Origin: Bacteroidales bacterium
GTDB taxonomy: Bacteria > Bacteroidota > Bacteroidia > Bacteroidales > F082
Assembly (NCBI GenBank): GCA_017427985.1
Contig: JAFRRS010000010.1
Coordinates: 1 to 47,470, forward strand
Reading direction: 5' to 3'
DNA: 47,470 bases
Of this stretch, positions 31,702 through 41,299 are shown in pieces; position 1 is the first letter of the stretch; each line of letters starts with the position of its first letter. The notes below the pieces were generated by a model that was given only the letters and a program-made list of their open reading frames with translations, did no database searches and was not told the origin of the DNA. The position numbers were made by a program, and so were the translations under genes.

Positions 31702-31760
31702 AATTTTTGATTAATAATTATATTTACTACTCTTTCTTTTTTTCAGAAATTTTCAATCTG

Positions 31761-31791
31761 CAAAGTTCCGAATAATATTTTTCTTATCAAA
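31761..31791 (-). promoter_or_regulatory. Promoter of hppA
   Basis: On the minus strand: TTTG (31788-31791), 19 bases, GAACTTTG (31761-31768). The first base of the -7 box differs from the consensus. The leader would be about 55 bases. Confidence 0.6.
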
Positions 31792-31849
31792 GAAAAAAAT
31801 TTAATTTTGTTAAAAAAAATTTTAACAATACATGTCAAAAAATTTTTCG

Positions 31850-31857
31850 TAATTTTG
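31850..31857 (+). promoter_or_regulatory. -7 promoter element of the nucleoside transporter operon
   Basis: TAATTTTG (31850-31857), about 50 bases before the start at 31908; it is divergent from the hppA promoter. No clear -33 TTTG. Confidence 0.5.
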
Positions 31858-31907
31858 TAGCGGTTCGTACCTTATTATTAATACGTCATTTAGAAAAATT
31901 TTAAAAT

Positions 31908-33206
31908 ATGAAAGGCATTAAGTTTCGTTTGATTGTGATGAACTTCCTAATCTTTGCAGTGTGGGGAGCTTATCTTTGTTCTATCAGTATTTATCTCGAC
32001 AATGTCGAATTAGACACTAAAATCGGTTCATTCTTTGCCATCCAAGGCATTGTGTCGTTGTTTATGCCAGCCCTGATGGGTATCGTCGCAGACCGCTGGA
32101 TTCCGGCGCAAAAGCTTCTCGGCATCTGCCATCTTTTAGCTGCAGTGTTCATGGCTTTAGCTGGATATATGGGCATGAAATACGGAGCTGCCGTCACTTT
32201 CGGAGAGATTTTCCCGTATTATGCCATCAGCGTGGCGTTCTTTATGCCAACAATAGCATTAGGTAACTCTGTGTCGTACAACGCCTTGTCAAAAGCAGGA
32301 ATGGATATCGTCAAAGACTTCCCTCCTATCCGCGTTTTCGGCACCATAGGCTTCATTGCCTCGATGTGGATTGTCAACTTCACGGGCTACAAAGACAGCT
32401 ACATGCAGCTGTACCTCTCAGCGGTTTGGGGATTGCTCCTCGGTATCTACGCTTTTACATTGCCGGAATGCCCGGTGAATAAAAACGTACAAAAAGGCTC
32501 GATTATCGACGCTCTCGGTCTGCGTGCCTTCACATTATTCAAAGAAAAAAGGATGTGTATCTTCTTCATATTCTCGTTCCTCCTCGGAATGTGCCTGCAG
32601 GTGACCAACGGATTTGCCACCACCTACCTGGATGATTTCGGAGCTTCACCTATATATGAAAACGCTTTCGCAGTAAAAAACAACGTATTCTTGTCGTCAA
32701 TCTCACAGATTTCCGAGACATTATGCATCTTGCTCATCCCATTCTTCCTGCGTAGATACGGCATCAAGAAGGTGATGTTCATCTCGTTTATGGCTTGGTT
32801 CCTGCGTTTTGCCTTCCTCGGAGCAGGCAGTCCTGTCGGCTTCGGCCTTGTGCTATTCATCCTCTCAATGATAGTTTACGGTGTGGCTTTCGACTTCTTC
32901 AATATCAGCGGTTCGTTGTTTGTCGACCAGAACACCGATGTGAGTATCCGCTCATCGGCGCAAGGTGTGTTTATGATGATGACCAATGGCTTCGGCGCCA
33001 CAATAGGTGCTTGGTCGGCCGGCGCTATCGTTAACGCATTCACAAAAGTTAATGTCGATGGTGTAGTGATAGACTTACCTGTATTCCACGAGCTCATGGC
33101 CGGATGGTCAATGGCATGGTATGTCTTCGCAGCATTTGCTTTGGCTGTTGGCATTCTGTTCGCCATCGTTTTCAAATATAAACATAATCCTGAAGCGACA
33201 AAATAA
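31908..33206 (+). CDS. nupG: Nucleoside:H+ symporter (NupG-type MFS)
   Basis: A 432-residue protein with about 12 membrane helices. The N-terminus ([20 protein letters not shown]) and [20 protein letters not shown], with the MFS loop [14 protein letters not shown], match the nucleoside:H+ symporter family. It imports nucleosides. It is followed at once by thyA (stop and start share a base, TAATG) and folA, so nucleoside uptake and thymidylate synthesis are made from one transcript. Confidence 0.9.
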   Translation: MKGIKFRLIVMNFLIFAVWGAYLCSISIYLDNVELDTKIGSFFAIQGIVSLFMPALMGIVADRWIPAQKLLGICHLLAAVFMALAGYMGMKYGAAVTFGEIFPYYAISVAFFMPTIALGNSVSYNALSKAGMDIVKDFPPIRVFGTIGFIASMWIVNFTGYKDSYMQLYLSAVWGLLLGIYAFTLPECPVNKNVQKGSIIDALGLRAFTLFKEKRMCIFFIFSFLLGMCLQVTNGFATTYLDDFGASPIYENAFAVKNNVFLSSISQISETLCILLIPFFLRRYGIKKVMFISFMAWFLRFAFLGAGSPVGFGLVLFILSMIVYGVAFDFFNISGSLFVDQNTDVSIRSSAQGVFMMMTNGFGATIGAWSAGAIVNAFTKVNVDGVVIDLPVFHELMAGWSMAWYVFAAFALAVGILFAIVFKYKHNPEATK

Positions 33207-34033
33207 TGCGACAATATCTTGATTTACTTCAAAGAATTCTCGACGAAGGCGTTCAGAAAGGCGACCGCACAGGCACCGGAACCATCAGCATTTTCGGGCA
33301 TCAGATGCGATTCAACCTCTCTGAAGGCTTTCCTCTCGTCACAACGAAAAAGGTGCATCTGAAGTCGATAATCTATGAGTTGCTATGGCTCATCAGCGGC
33401 GACACTAACATAAAATATCTGCACGACCACAAAGTCACCATTTGGGACGAATGGGCTAATGCCGACGGCGATCTCGGTCCCGTCTACGGCGCACAATGGC
33501 GCAACTGGAACAACGAAGGCATCGACCAGATTCAGCAGGTCATCGACAGCATCAAAAACAACCCGAACAGCCGCCGTCACATCGTGACAGCCTGGAACCC
33601 GAGCGTTTTGCCCGACGAGCACGAGAAAGACTTCTCAAAAAACGTCGCTGCCGGCAAAGCGGCGCTGCCTCCATGTCACGCTTTCTTCCAGTTTTACGTG
33701 GCAAACGACAAACTCTCGTGCCAGCTCTACCAACGCTCAGCGGATGTGTTTTTAGGCGTGCCGTTCAACATTGCGTCATATTCGTTGCTTACCATGATGA
33801 TGGCGCAGGTATGCGACCTCGAACCTGGCGATTTCGTTCACACTTTCGGCGACGTGCACATCTACAACAACCATCTCGAACAGGTGGAGCTGCAGCTTTC
33901 GCGCGAGCCGCGCCCGCTCCCGACAATGCACCTCAACCCCGCTGTCAAGAGCCTGTTCGATTTCAAATACGAAGATTTCACATTGGAGAATTACAACCCA
34001 TACGACGCCATCAAAGCGGACGTTTCCGTATAA
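33206..34033 (+). CDS. thyA: Thymidylate synthase
   Basis: A 275-residue protein. Signature: [18 protein letters not shown] near the start; the catalytic Cys is Cys157 in [29 protein letters not shown] follows. The enzyme methylates dUMP to dTMP using methylene-tetrahydrofolate and leaves dihydrofolate, which the product of the next gene recycles. About 10-15 residues around 137-151 ([15 protein letters not shown]) are inserted compared with the classic ~264-residue form; this occurs in other Bacteroidota. It overlaps the transporter gene by one base and is one base from folA. Confidence 0.95.
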   Translation: MRQYLDLLQRILDEGVQKGDRTGTGTISIFGHQMRFNLSEGFPLVTTKKVHLKSIIYELLWLISGDTNIKYLHDHKVTIWDEWANADGDLGPVYGAQWRNWNNEGIDQIQQVIDSIKNNPNSRRHIVTAWNPSVLPDEHEKDFSKNVAAGKAALPPCHAFFQFYVANDKLSCQLYQRSADVFLGVPFNIASYSLLTMMMAQVCDLEPGDFVHTFGDVHIYNNHLEQVELQLSREPRPLPTMHLNPAVKSLFDFKYEDFTLENYNPYDAIKADVSV

Positions 34034-34034
34034 A

Positions 34035-34535
34035 ATGAAGACAAAAATCTCTATAATCGTAGCAATGGCGGAAAACCGCGCCATCGGCAAAAACGGCGAC
34101 CTGCTGACACATCTCTCAAACGACTTGAAACATTTCAAGGAGATAACATCAGGACACACAGTGATAATGGGTTACAAAACCTACGCCTCGCTGCCAAACA
34201 AAAAGCCTCTGCCTAAACGCCGTAACATCATCATTTCCAGCCATCTGAAAGAAGCGCCGGAAGGATTTGAACTGGCAAATTCGATATTGGAGGCAATGAA
34301 AATGGTGTTTAACGAAGAAGAGGTCTTCATCATCGGCGGCGGCATGATTTATGAGCAGTTCCTGCCAATGGCTGACAAGCTTTATCTCACAAGGATGGAA
34401 AAAATCTTTGAGGCTGACACGTTTTTCCCGATAATAAACTTCAATCAGTGGAACCTCATCGACTTGAATGTTGTCGACGACGACCCACAGGTTGATTTTA
34501 CATACAGATTTGAAACTTGGGAAAGGAAAAACTAA
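34035..34535 (+). CDS. folA: Dihydrofolate reductase
   Basis: A 166-residue protein with the DHFR layout: IVAMAENRAIGKNGDLLTHL, catalytic acid Asp30 in SNDLKHF, VIMGYKTYASLP, and FIIGGGMIYEQFL. It regenerates tetrahydrofolate from the dihydrofolate made by ThyA. The usual MGR/W motif reads MGYKT here and the usual 'LPW' before the acid reads LTH, so the folate site may differ and antifolate sensitivity could differ too. The gene's last 4 bases overlap the convergent lpxC stop. Confidence 0.92.
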   Translation: MKTKISIIVAMAENRAIGKNGDLLTHLSNDLKHFKEITSGHTVIMGYKTYASLPNKKPLPKRRNIIISSHLKEAPEGFELANSILEAMKMVFNEEEVFIIGGGMIYEQFLPMADKLYLTRMEKIFEADTFFPIINFNQWNLIDLNVVDDDPQVDFTYRFETWERKN

Positions 34536-35446
34536 ATCCCCATTTCTTTCACTATCATCTTCACGAACTCGGTATTAGCGAAATGACCAGGCTTGTAAGC
34601 CGTCACTTTGCCTTGAACAGGCATTCCTAGAAGTGAAAGGTCACCGACAATGTCAAGAAGTTTGTGACGCGCCGGCTCGTTTTCGAAATACAAAGTCACA
34701 TTATTAAGGATTCCGCCTTCATGAACCGCGACAGATTCTTTGTTGAACAGCTTCGCAACCCTCTTCAAATCAGCTTCCGACACCTGTTTCTCGATGAAAA
34801 CAATGGCATTTGACAAATCACCGCCTTTGATGAGGTTGTGTTTGAGAAGCATTTCAAGTTCCTGGAAGAAAACGAAAGTCCTGCATGGCGCGAAATTCTC
34901 TTCAAACTCGCTCATGTCGTGCAAATGTGCTTCCTGAACATTAAGAACTCCCGATTTGTAATCGACTTTAACATCGATGCTGAATTTCTCGGCTGGTTCA
35001 ATTGTCAGCTCGCAACCGACTTTCGGATGTGTATATGTGATTTTCTTGTTGATTTTCAGATATTTGCGCTCAGCGTCCTGCTCAACGACCCCTGCTTCTT
35101 TCAAAGCGTTCATCATAATCTTTGCGCTTCCGTCAAGAATAGGGGGTTCCTCACAGTTCAGGTCGATAAGAACATTATCGATGCCCGAACCTCTCAACGA
35201 AGCCATGATATGTTCAACAGTATAAACTTTTACGCCATTCTGAGCAATGGTAGTGCCGCGTGAAGTGTCAACGACGTTGGCAACTTTCGCCTCAACTATC
35301 GGTTGTCCTTCAACATCAATTCTTCTGAATTTGATTCCGTGATTAACTTCAGCCGGATGAAATGTCAGTGTGCCATGTTGACCAGTATGAAGACCCGTTC
35401 CGCTAATACTGACACTTTGCTTAATTGTATGTTGTTTTTCCACCAT
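34532..35446 (-). CDS. lpxC: UDP-3-O-acyl-N-acetylglucosamine deacetylase, stand-alone
   Basis: A 304-residue protein. Zinc and active-site motifs: GTGLHTGQHGTLTFHPAEVN, VEHIMASLRGSGIDNVLI, APCRTFVFF, and RHKLLDIVGDLSLLG. It performs the committed step of lipid A synthesis. In well-studied Bacteroidota lpxC is fused to fabZ (about 460 residues); here the protein stops after the deacetylase domain and no fabZ-like sequence follows, because the convergent folA gene begins there. Its own promoter box TATTTTTG lies on the minus strand at 35475-35482. The lpxD gene lies immediately upstream. Confidence 0.94.
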   Translation of the reverse strand: MVEKQHTIKQSVSISGTGLHTGQHGTLTFHPAEVNHGIKFRRIDVEGQPIVEAKVANVVDTSRGTTIAQNGVKVYTVEHIMASLRGSGIDNVLIDLNCEEPPILDGSAKIMMNALKEAGVVEQDAERKYLKINKKITYTHPKVGCELTIEPAEKFSIDVKVDYKSGVLNVQEAHLHDMSEFEENFAPCRTFVFFQELEMLLKHNLIKGGDLSNAIVFIEKQVSEADLKRVAKLFNKESVAVHEGGILNNVTLYFENEPARHKLLDIVGDLSLLGMPVQGKVTAYKPGHFANTEFVKMIVKEMGI

Positions 35447-35474
35447 TTACAAATCAACTTCTGTAATAATGGTG

Positions 35475-35482
35475 CAAAAATA
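35475..35482 (-). promoter_or_regulatory. -7 promoter element for lpxC
   Basis: TATTTTTG on the minus strand (CAAAAATA, 35475-35482), 28 bases before the lpxC start and just after the lpxD stop, so lpxC can be made separately from lpxD. Confidence 0.45.
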
Positions 35483-35494
35483 CGAAATAATACG

Positions 35495-36538
35495 TTACTT
35501 CGACAATAATTCGGAAAGTTTTTTCTCCAATTCGACTATTCTCTCTTCCAATTTGTCGATATTGCGTTGTCTTACAATGTCTTTCATATATTTTGAATAG
35601 TCGTAAGCAGGAGCGCCCATGATGGATTTTCCCGGCTCGCTGACACCTTTTGTCAGTCCCGACTGAGGTCCGATGGTGGTATGGTCTGCCACAGTAAGAT
35701 GCCCCGAGATGCCGACCTGGCCCGCTATAATGCAGTTCTTTCCGACGTGAGCAGAGCCCGCCACTCCTGACTGTGCCGCCATTGCTGTGTTCTCGCCGAC
35801 TTCAACATTATGGGCAATCTGGATAAGATTGTCGAGTTTCACACCATTATGAATCTTTGTCGATTCCATAGTAGAGCGGTCGATTGTGGTATTTGCTCCA
35901 ATTTCCACATCATCACCAATAAAAACATTGCCGATTTGAGGTATTTTCTTGAATGTTCCGTCAGTTTGCGGCACAAAACCGAAACCATCGGCACCGATAA
36001 CCGCACCCGAATGGATGATGCAACTCCTGCCGATATGGGTCATCGCGTAAAGTTTCACGCCAGGATAAATCACGGTATTGTCGCCGATAACCGCATCGTC
36101 GCCGATGTACGATAGCGGATAAATCTTCACATTATTGCCAATCTTAACCCTCTCGCCAATGAACGCGAAATCCCCGATATAGCAGCCTTCACCATATTCC
36201 ACATCAGTTGAAATAAAAGCATTTTCAGATATTCCGACCTTGTTGTTGGTATATTCCTGATAAATTGCAAGAAGCTGGGCAAACGACTCGTAAGCGTTCT
36301 TCACCTTTATCATGGTGGTCTTCACCTGTTCCGTAGGCTCAAAGTCCTCATTTACAAGGACAATTGACGACAATGTGTCGTAAATAAAAGGAATATATTT
36401 CGGGTTGGATAAAAAACTCAACATTCCAGGGGCGCCGTCTTCAATACGGGCGACGTTCCACACTTTAGCTTCAGGATCACCTTCAACTTTTCCACCAAGC
36501 AATGCCGCTATCTGCGCAGCCGTAAACTCAACTTTCAT
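35495..36538 (-). CDS. lpxD: UDP-3-O-(3-hydroxyacyl)glucosamine N-acyltransferase
   Basis: A 347-residue protein. The N-terminal ~100 residues are the LpxD-specific domain; the rest is a left-handed beta helix of hexapeptide repeats ([20 protein letters not shown], then [20 protein letters not shown]). The catalytic His is in the [12 protein letters not shown] region and [10 protein letters not shown] is conserved. A C-terminal coiled tail ([18 protein letters not shown]) closes the protein. It adds the second acyl chain in lipid A synthesis. It stands in tandem between a DUF protein gene upstream (6-base gap) and lpxC downstream. Confidence 0.93.
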   Translation of the reverse strand: MKVEFTAAQIAALLGGKVEGDPEAKVWNVARIEDGAPGMLSFLSNPKYIPFIYDTLSSIVLVNEDFEPTEQVKTTMIKVKNAYESFAQLLAIYQEYTNNKVGISENAFISTDVEYGEGCYIGDFAFIGERVKIGNNVKIYPLSYIGDDAVIGDNTVIYPGVKLYAMTHIGRSCIIHSGAVIGADGFGFVPQTDGTFKKIPQIGNVFIGDDVEIGANTTIDRSTMESTKIHNGVKLDNLIQIAHNVEVGENTAMAAQSGVAGSAHVGKNCIIAGQVGISGHLTVADHTTIGPQSGLTKGVSEPGKSIMGAPAYDYSKYMKDIVRQRNIDKLEERIVELEKKLSELLSK

Positions 36539-36544
36539 GATATT

Positions 36545-37036
36545 TTATAATGTGTTAAACTCTTTCTTAATAACTAAAATAGCCCTGTCAATCAACGGGT
36601 TGGTCATTGAAGCGAGCTTCTGTGCCATCGTTGCCGAATCCGCGTCAGGGTTCTCGCCAAACTCGTTGTTGATGATTTGCAGAGTCTCATCCTTGGCTTT
36701 GTTTATTCCAAACCAAGTGCTTTCATTGACATAAAGACGCTGTGCGAGATTATGCTCAAACTCATCCTGAACATTCTGTATCAAGGCGAACTGCAGGTCA
36801 GAACTTGTCATTCCAGGCATAAAAACCCTTTTGACAAGCACCGAGAACCTCATTCTCTCAAGATAAAGAAGAAGACGCTCGTAGGCCTGAACCTTCAGCG
36901 GCGCCACTATCTTGTCGTTGTTCGCCGTCTCAGATGTACTGAACATATTCTTAAGTTTTGGGAAAAACAAAATCACGGCGAGTATCAGTGTCACCGCCAA
37001 AATAATCCATGTCATTGGACTCATCACATCATTCAT
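36545..37036 (-). CDS. Single-helix membrane-anchored protein of unknown function
   Basis: A 163-residue protein with one N-terminal membrane helix (about residues 9-24, WIILAVTLILAVILFF) and a soluble helical domain with YERLLLYLERMRF, then ALIQNVQDEFEHNLAQRLYV. This is a conserved Bacteroidota-type hypothetical (DUF7935-like; not certain). It is 6 bases upstream of lpxD on the same strand, which may tie it to envelope synthesis. A -7 box lies at 37056-37063. Confidence 0.65.
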   Translation of the reverse strand: MNDVMSPMTWIILAVTLILAVILFFPKLKNMFSTSETANNDKIVAPLKVQAYERLLLYLERMRFSVLVKRVFMPGMTSSDLQFALIQNVQDEFEHNLAQRLYVNESTWFGINKAKDETLQIINNEFGENPDADSATMAQKLASMTNPLIDRAILVIKKEFNTL

Positions 37037-37055
37037 TGCATCACAAATTAGAGTG

Positions 37056-37063
37056 CAAATATA
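37056..37063 (-). promoter_or_regulatory. -7 promoter element for the DUF7935-like/lpxD genes
   Basis: TATATTTG on the minus strand (CAAATATA, 37056-37063), 19 bases before the start codon at 37036. Confidence 0.5.
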
Positions 37064-37123
37064 CTGAATATTTTAATTTCTAACTAAATTTTTAAAATAA
37101 AGTTTTCCAATCATAAAAATCCG

Positions 37124-37131
37124 TAATTTTG
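37124..37131 (+). promoter_or_regulatory. -7 promoter element for the aminotransferase gene
   Basis: TAATTTTG (37124-37131), about 60 bases before the start at 37192. No clear -33 box. Confidence 0.45.
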
Positions 37132-37191
37132 TAACCTCAAAAATGAGGTGAATTTTTGCTTTGATTTATCAGAATTTTAAAAAATATAATC

Positions 37192-38400
37192 ATGGGAGAA
37201 ACAGTTTTAGCAAAGAGAGTCATCAACATGGCAGAATCCGCCACTCTGAAAATGACGCAGAAGAGCCGCGAGCTCAAGGCTCAGGGCATTGACATTATTT
37301 CGTTAAGCATTGGCGAGCCCGACTTCAACACGCCTATGAGCGCAAAGCAGGCAGGCATCGACGCCATCAACAACAACGACACGCACTATCCGCCAGTCCC
37401 AGGCACTCCGGCATTGCGCAAAGCCATAGCCGAGAAGCTTCGTCGTGACAACGGCCTCGACTACAAAGACACCGACATCATTGTGTCGAACGGCGCAAAA
37501 CAGGCGATCACCAACACATTCCTCGCCATCCTCGACAAAGGCGACGAAGTCATCATCCCTGCCCCGTTCTGGGTTTCATATCCCGAGATGGTGAAGCTCG
37601 CCGAAGGCACTCCTGTTTTCATCTACACAACAGCAGAGCAGCACTTCAAAATCACAGCCGAGCAACTCGAGAAAGCCATCACTCCTAAGACCAAAGCTTT
37701 CATTTTCAGCACTCCATGCAACCCGAGCGGTTCGGTTTACACAAAAGAAGAACTCGCTTCATTGGTGGAAGTGTTCAAGAAATATCCAAACATCATCATC
37801 ATTTCCGATGAGATTTACGAATTCATCCAATACGAGCACAAACACGAGTCGATGGGACAGTTCACCGAGCTGAAAGACCGTCTCGTCATCGTGAACGGTG
37901 TCGCCAAAGGCTACGCCATGACAGGCTGGAGAATCGGTTACATCGCCGCTCCGAAAGAAATCGTCTCAGCATGCAACAAGATTCAGGGACAGTACACTTC
38001 AGGTATCTGCACCATCGCACAAGCCGCATCATTGGCAGCAATGGAGCTCTCACCTGAGAATTCTGAAGAAGTGAAGAACATGTGCAAGGCTTTCAGAAAC
38101 CGCCGCGATATGTTCTACAAACTCCTCATGGAGATTCCGGGCATCAAGCTGAGCTTGCCTGCTGGCGCGTTCTACATGTTCCCAGAGGTGAAGTCATACT
38201 ACGGCAAGAGTGACGGCACTACCACCATCAACAACAGCGACGACTTGTGCATGTACCTGCTTTACAACGCACACGTGGCATGCGTGGCAGGTGGAGCATT
38301 CGGCAACGACGACTGCATCCGTTTGTCATACGCCACCTCGGAAGACAAGTTACGCGAGGCAGCAAAACGTCTCAAAGAAGCTTTTGCAAAACTTAAATAA
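37192..38400 (+). CDS. aspC: Pyridoxal phosphate-dependent aminotransferase (aspartate type)
   Basis: A 402-residue class I/II aminotransferase. ISLSIGEPDFNTP near residue 37, NNNDTHYPPVPGTPALRKAI, the FSTPCNPSGSVYTKEEL stretch, and the cofactor Lys in VNGVAKGYAMTGWRIGYIA mark the family. It is most like bacterial aspartate or broad aminotransferases; the exact substrate is not shown. The heptose kinase gene starts 7 bases after its stop. Codons are rich in C-ending forms, as in the nearby housekeeping genes. Confidence 0.9.
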   Translation: MGETVLAKRVINMAESATLKMTQKSRELKAQGIDIISLSIGEPDFNTPMSAKQAGIDAINNNDTHYPPVPGTPALRKAIAEKLRRDNGLDYKDTDIIVSNGAKQAITNTFLAILDKGDEVIIPAPFWVSYPEMVKLAEGTPVFIYTTAEQHFKITAEQLEKAITPKTKAFIFSTPCNPSGSVYTKEELASLVEVFKKYPNIIIISDEIYEFIQYEHKHESMGQFTELKDRLVIVNGVAKGYAMTGWRIGYIAAPKEIVSACNKIQGQYTSGICTIAQAASLAAMELSPENSEEVKNMCKAFRNRRDMFYKLLMEIPGIKLSLPAGAFYMFPEVKSYYGKSDGTTTINNSDDLCMYLLYNAHVACVAGGAFGNDDCIRLSYATSEDKLREAAKRLKEAFAKLK

Positions 38401-38407
38401 ACAAAAA

Positions 38408-39409
38408 ATGCCAAGAGAAGACATCAAAGCGCTTTTTGATTCCTTCAACGAAAAGAGAATATTAATAATAGGTGATGTTATGCTCGACCTTTACCTCAAC
38501 GGCAAGGTCGAGCGTATCTCGCCAGAGGCTCCTGTGCCTATCGTCGCCGTGAGAAATCGTTTCGCGCGTCTCGGCGGTGCCGCCAACGTGGCCCAGAACA
38601 TCAAGGCACTCGGCGCCGAGCCAGTCTTATGCTCCATCATCGGCGACGACTCCAAGTCACACGACTTCTTCGACCTTCTCGCAGAACACGGCATGCCTGG
38701 TAACGGCATCATCAAGAGCAAAGAGCGCCGCACCACCACGAAATACCGCATCATCGGCAACAACGCGCAGATGCTTCGCGTGGACGACGAAGACACCTTC
38801 AACCTCACCGATGACGAATACGACGCGCTGTGCGGAAAGATTGACTTCATCATCGCCAACGAGCGCATCGACGGAATCATCTTGCAGGACTACAACAAAG
38901 GTGTGCTCACCGAAAAGCTCATTCGCAGGACCATTGCCGTCGCCAACGAGAAAAACATACCAGTAGGCGTCGACCCGAAGAAAAACAACTTCCTCGTCTA
39001 CGAACACTCCACACTGTTCAAGCCGAATCTCAAAGAGCTGAAAGAAGGCATAAGCTACGACTTCCCCACCGACACCATCGAGGGCATTCTCAGCGGCGTG
39101 AACGTGCTGCAGGACAAGCTGCAGTGCCGTTTCGTGATGAACACATTGTCGGAACGCGGAGTTTTAATCCAGGAGATGACCGACGGCGTGAAGAGCCACC
39201 ATTACATCCCTGCCCATCTGCGCAAGATAGCCGATGTGTCGGGCGCCGGCGACACCGTCCTCGGAGTGGCGATGCTGTGCCTCGTCTGCAACCAGGACGC
39301 ATACCATATCGCTGCGATTTCCAATCTCGCGGGCGGACTCGTGTGCGAAGAGATCGGCGCGGTGCCAATCAACAAGGAAAGACTTCTGAAAGAAACAGAA
39401 AAAATATAA
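38408..39409 (+). CDS. hldE: D-glycero-beta-D-manno-heptose-7-phosphate kinase-like PfkB protein
   Basis: A 333-residue PfkB-family kinase from the ATG at 38408; an in-frame extension to 38210 lies inside the aminotransferase gene and is not used. GGAANVAQNIKALGAEP at about residue 57 and DVSGAGDTVLGVAMLCL at the end are the substrate and catalytic motifs; VDPKKNNFLVYEH marks the middle. It resembles the kinase domain of HldE (RfaE domain I) and would phosphorylate heptose-7-phosphate for the LPS core. The cytidylyltransferase half is absent, so it must be encoded elsewhere. Confidence 0.85.
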   Translation: MPREDIKALFDSFNEKRILIIGDVMLDLYLNGKVERISPEAPVPIVAVRNRFARLGGAANVAQNIKALGAEPVLCSIIGDDSKSHDFFDLLAEHGMPGNGIIKSKERRTTTKYRIIGNNAQMLRVDDEDTFNLTDDEYDALCGKIDFIIANERIDGIILQDYNKGVLTEKLIRRTIAVANEKNIPVGVDPKKNNFLVYEHSTLFKPNLKELKEGISYDFPTDTIEGILSGVNVLQDKLQCRFVMNTLSERGVLIQEMTDGVKSHHYIPAHLRKIADVSGAGDTVLGVAMLCLVCNQDAYHIAAISNLAGGLVCEEIGAVPINKERLLKETEKI

Positions 39410-39439
39410 TAAGTAGATTTTTCTTGCGTTATTATATTC

Positions 39440-40267
39440 ATGAAGTTTGATTTTTCGACATTAAAGAAACGTTTAATATTGTTAGGGCTGATGCTTTGCG
39501 TGGCTCCAAGTGTTGTTTTTGCCCAAAGCATTACCAAACCGCTCAACCTGAAGAACTATGACGACAATTTGTACCATTTCGGATTCATTTTGGCGTACAA
39601 TCAAATGTCATATTCGTTCAATTACAAAAGAAACTATCAGTTTGTGGAACATTCGCCGTCGGAGTATCCAAACACGGCAGATGTGAATTACGACCCTTAC
39701 GCGACATATTACGTCCGCACTCTTGACTCCAAGCCGCAACCTGGCTTCACCGTGGGCGTTGTGGGAAATCTACGTCTTGGTCAGTTTTTCGACTTAAGAC
39801 TCATCCCTTCGTTGAGTTTCGGAACGAGAACGATAAATTACAATATCTATAAAGAATCAACGAAATCCAACGATTTCGTGATAAGCAAATCCATTTTGTC
39901 GACTTTCATGGAATTTCCGCTCCAAGTGAAATACCGTTCGAGGCGACTCAACAACATTGCGGCTTACATCATCGCAGGAGCCAATTTCAAAGTTGACCTC
40001 GCATCGCAGAAAAAGTCGAAAATCGATGTTGTCGGACCTGACGGAAACCAGATTTCAGTTATCGACAACATCAGGGTAAAAAGAACCGACATAGCCGCCG
40101 AGATTGGTGCAGGTTTTGACTTTTACAACAGCCATTTCAAGTTCGGAATTGAAGTGAAAATGGGCTTCGGATTGTTTAATATTATGGATCCACAGAAACT
40201 GATTTACGATTCCAGCATAGTAAATATGAGAAACAAGACGTTCCAAGTTTCTTTCACATTTGAATAA
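39440..40267 (+). CDS. porT: PorT-like outer membrane protein (type IX secretion)
   Basis: A 275-residue protein with a signal peptide (LILLGLMLCVAPSVVFAQ). After it, YHFGFILAYNQMSYSFN and PGFTVGVVGNLRLGQFFDLR match PorT, then LSFGTRTINYNIY. PorT is an integral outer membrane component needed for the type IX secretion system, which exports large proteins to the surface in Bacteroidota. The barrel continues to a C-terminal aromatic FTFE, typical for barrel ends. It stands 30 bases after the heptose kinase gene. No other secretion genes are in the window. Confidence 0.75.
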   Translation: MKFDFSTLKKRLILLGLMLCVAPSVVFAQSITKPLNLKNYDDNLYHFGFILAYNQMSYSFNYKRNYQFVEHSPSEYPNTADVNYDPYATYYVRTLDSKPQPGFTVGVVGNLRLGQFFDLRLIPSLSFGTRTINYNIYKESTKSNDFVISKSILSTFMEFPLQVKYRSRRLNNIAAYIIAGANFKVDLASQKKSKIDVVGPDGNQISVIDNIRVKRTDIAAEIGAGFDFYNSHFKFGIEVKMGFGLFNIMDPQKLIYDSSIVNMRNKTFQVSFTFE

Positions 40268-40345
40268 TTTATCTTACGATATATTTGTAACACTTTATTT
40301 ATCAATAATTTACCAAAAATTTTCATTTTTTGATTTTTTTTAGTG

Positions 40346-40373
40346 TTTGCAAAGAAAAAAAAGCGTATCTTTG
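40346..40373 (+). promoter_or_regulatory. Promoter of the tRNA-Glu pair
   Basis: TTTG (40346-40349), 16 bases, TATCTTTG (40366-40373). The spacing is shorter than usual, but the -7 box is a full match and lies 14 bases before the first tRNA. Confidence 0.55.
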
Positions 40374-40387
40374 CAGCGCAAAAAACA

Positions 40388-40461
40388 GGTCTCTTCGTCT
40401 AGTCTGGTTAGGACGTCAGGTTTTCATCCTGGTAACTCGGGTTCAAATCCCGGAGAGACTA
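40388..40461 (+). tRNA. tRNA-Glu (TTC), copy 1
   Basis: 74 bases fold into a standard cloverleaf: acceptor GGTCTCT/AGAGACT, anticodon stem CAGG/CCTG with anticodon TTC, and T-arm CGGGTTCAAATCCCG. CCA is not encoded. An identical copy follows after 9 bases, so the two are processed from one transcript. Confidence 0.97.
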
Positions 40462-40470
40462 CAAAAGGAC

Positions 40471-40544
40471 GGTCTCTTCGTCTAGTCTGGTTAGGACGTC
40501 AGGTTTTCATCCTGGTAACTCGGGTTCAAATCCCGGAGAGACTA
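40471..40544 (+). tRNA. tRNA-Glu (TTC), copy 2
   Basis: Identical in sequence to the tRNA at 40388-40461; 9-base spacer. CCA is not encoded. It is followed by 88 bases to the barrel protein gene, within which GCAGG...CTGGC-type pairing could end the tRNA transcript. Confidence 0.97.
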
Positions 40545-40632
40545 CAAAATTTGAAAACGAAGTCAGAAAGCAGGATTTTAGGCGGCAAAACGCGTTCTGT
40601 AGTCTGGCTTTTTCTGTTTCACGAGGATAAAC

Positions 40633-41298
40633 ATGAAGAAGAATCTCTCTTGCGGCATAGTATCGTCATTCAAAAGCGTTATCGCTTTGGTGGCGGTGCT
40701 GTTTTTTTTGATGTCGGGGAAAGATTTTATTCAGGCGCAGGAAAAGAATTACAACTTCGGTCTTCGTGGCGGCGTCGGGATGGCGACATTAAACGGGTTT
40801 GAGAACAACGGACTGAAACTCGGTTTTATGGGCGGCGCTTATTTTACTTACTCTTTAACCGAAAGTGGAAGTATCATTGCCGATTTCAATTATTCGATGG
40901 GCGGACAGCAGTCGGAAAAATGGATCGATAATACCAACGAAAAAGTCAAGGAATACAGCAAATACGCACTTCATTACATCAATTTACCCATCCTTTACCA
41001 GCATTATTTCACCGACATCCTCGGACTTGAGGCAGGCGCAAACTTACGTTACTGTTTTAGCGGAAGCGTGAAGACAAAAATCGGCAACGGAAGCTGGGAA
41101 TCGACAAAATTCTCAAGCGATGATTACAATTCCGTTGATTTCGGGCTTATTTTGGGCGTTTTCACAAACTATCTTATTCCCGATGAGGACTTTTTTGTCA
41201 GCCTCAGAGCCTATTTCGGAATGCTTGACGTGATAAAAGACCACAATTCAAACAAAAACGTCAGCATACAGGTCAGCGTAGGATATATGTTATTCTGA
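40633..41298 (+). CDS. Outer membrane beta-barrel protein
   Basis: A 221-residue protein with a signal peptide (VIALVAVLFFLMSGKDFIQAQ). The mature part is a small barrel of alternating polar and aromatic segments: YNFGLRGGVGMATLNGF, LGFMGGAYFTYSL, GLEAGANLRYCFSG, ending VSVGYMLF. It resembles the 'outer membrane beta-barrel' (PorT-family) group. It is 2 bases before lplA, so the two are co-transcribed. No substrate can be read from the sequence. Confidence 0.7.
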   Translation: MKKNLSCGIVSSFKSVIALVAVLFFLMSGKDFIQAQEKNYNFGLRGGVGMATLNGFENNGLKLGFMGGAYFTYSLTESGSIIADFNYSMGGQQSEKWIDNTNEKVKEYSKYALHYINLPILYQHYFTDILGLEAGANLRYCFSGSVKTKIGNGSWESTKFSSDDYNSVDFGLILGVFTNYLIPDEDFFVSLRAYFGMLDVIKDHNSNKNVSIQVSVGYMLF

Positions 41299-41299
41299 T

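Noticed and set aside
40347..40802. A 151-residue reading frame through the two tRNA genes
   Set aside because: It reads across two clear tRNA-Glu genes and the start of the barrel protein gene.
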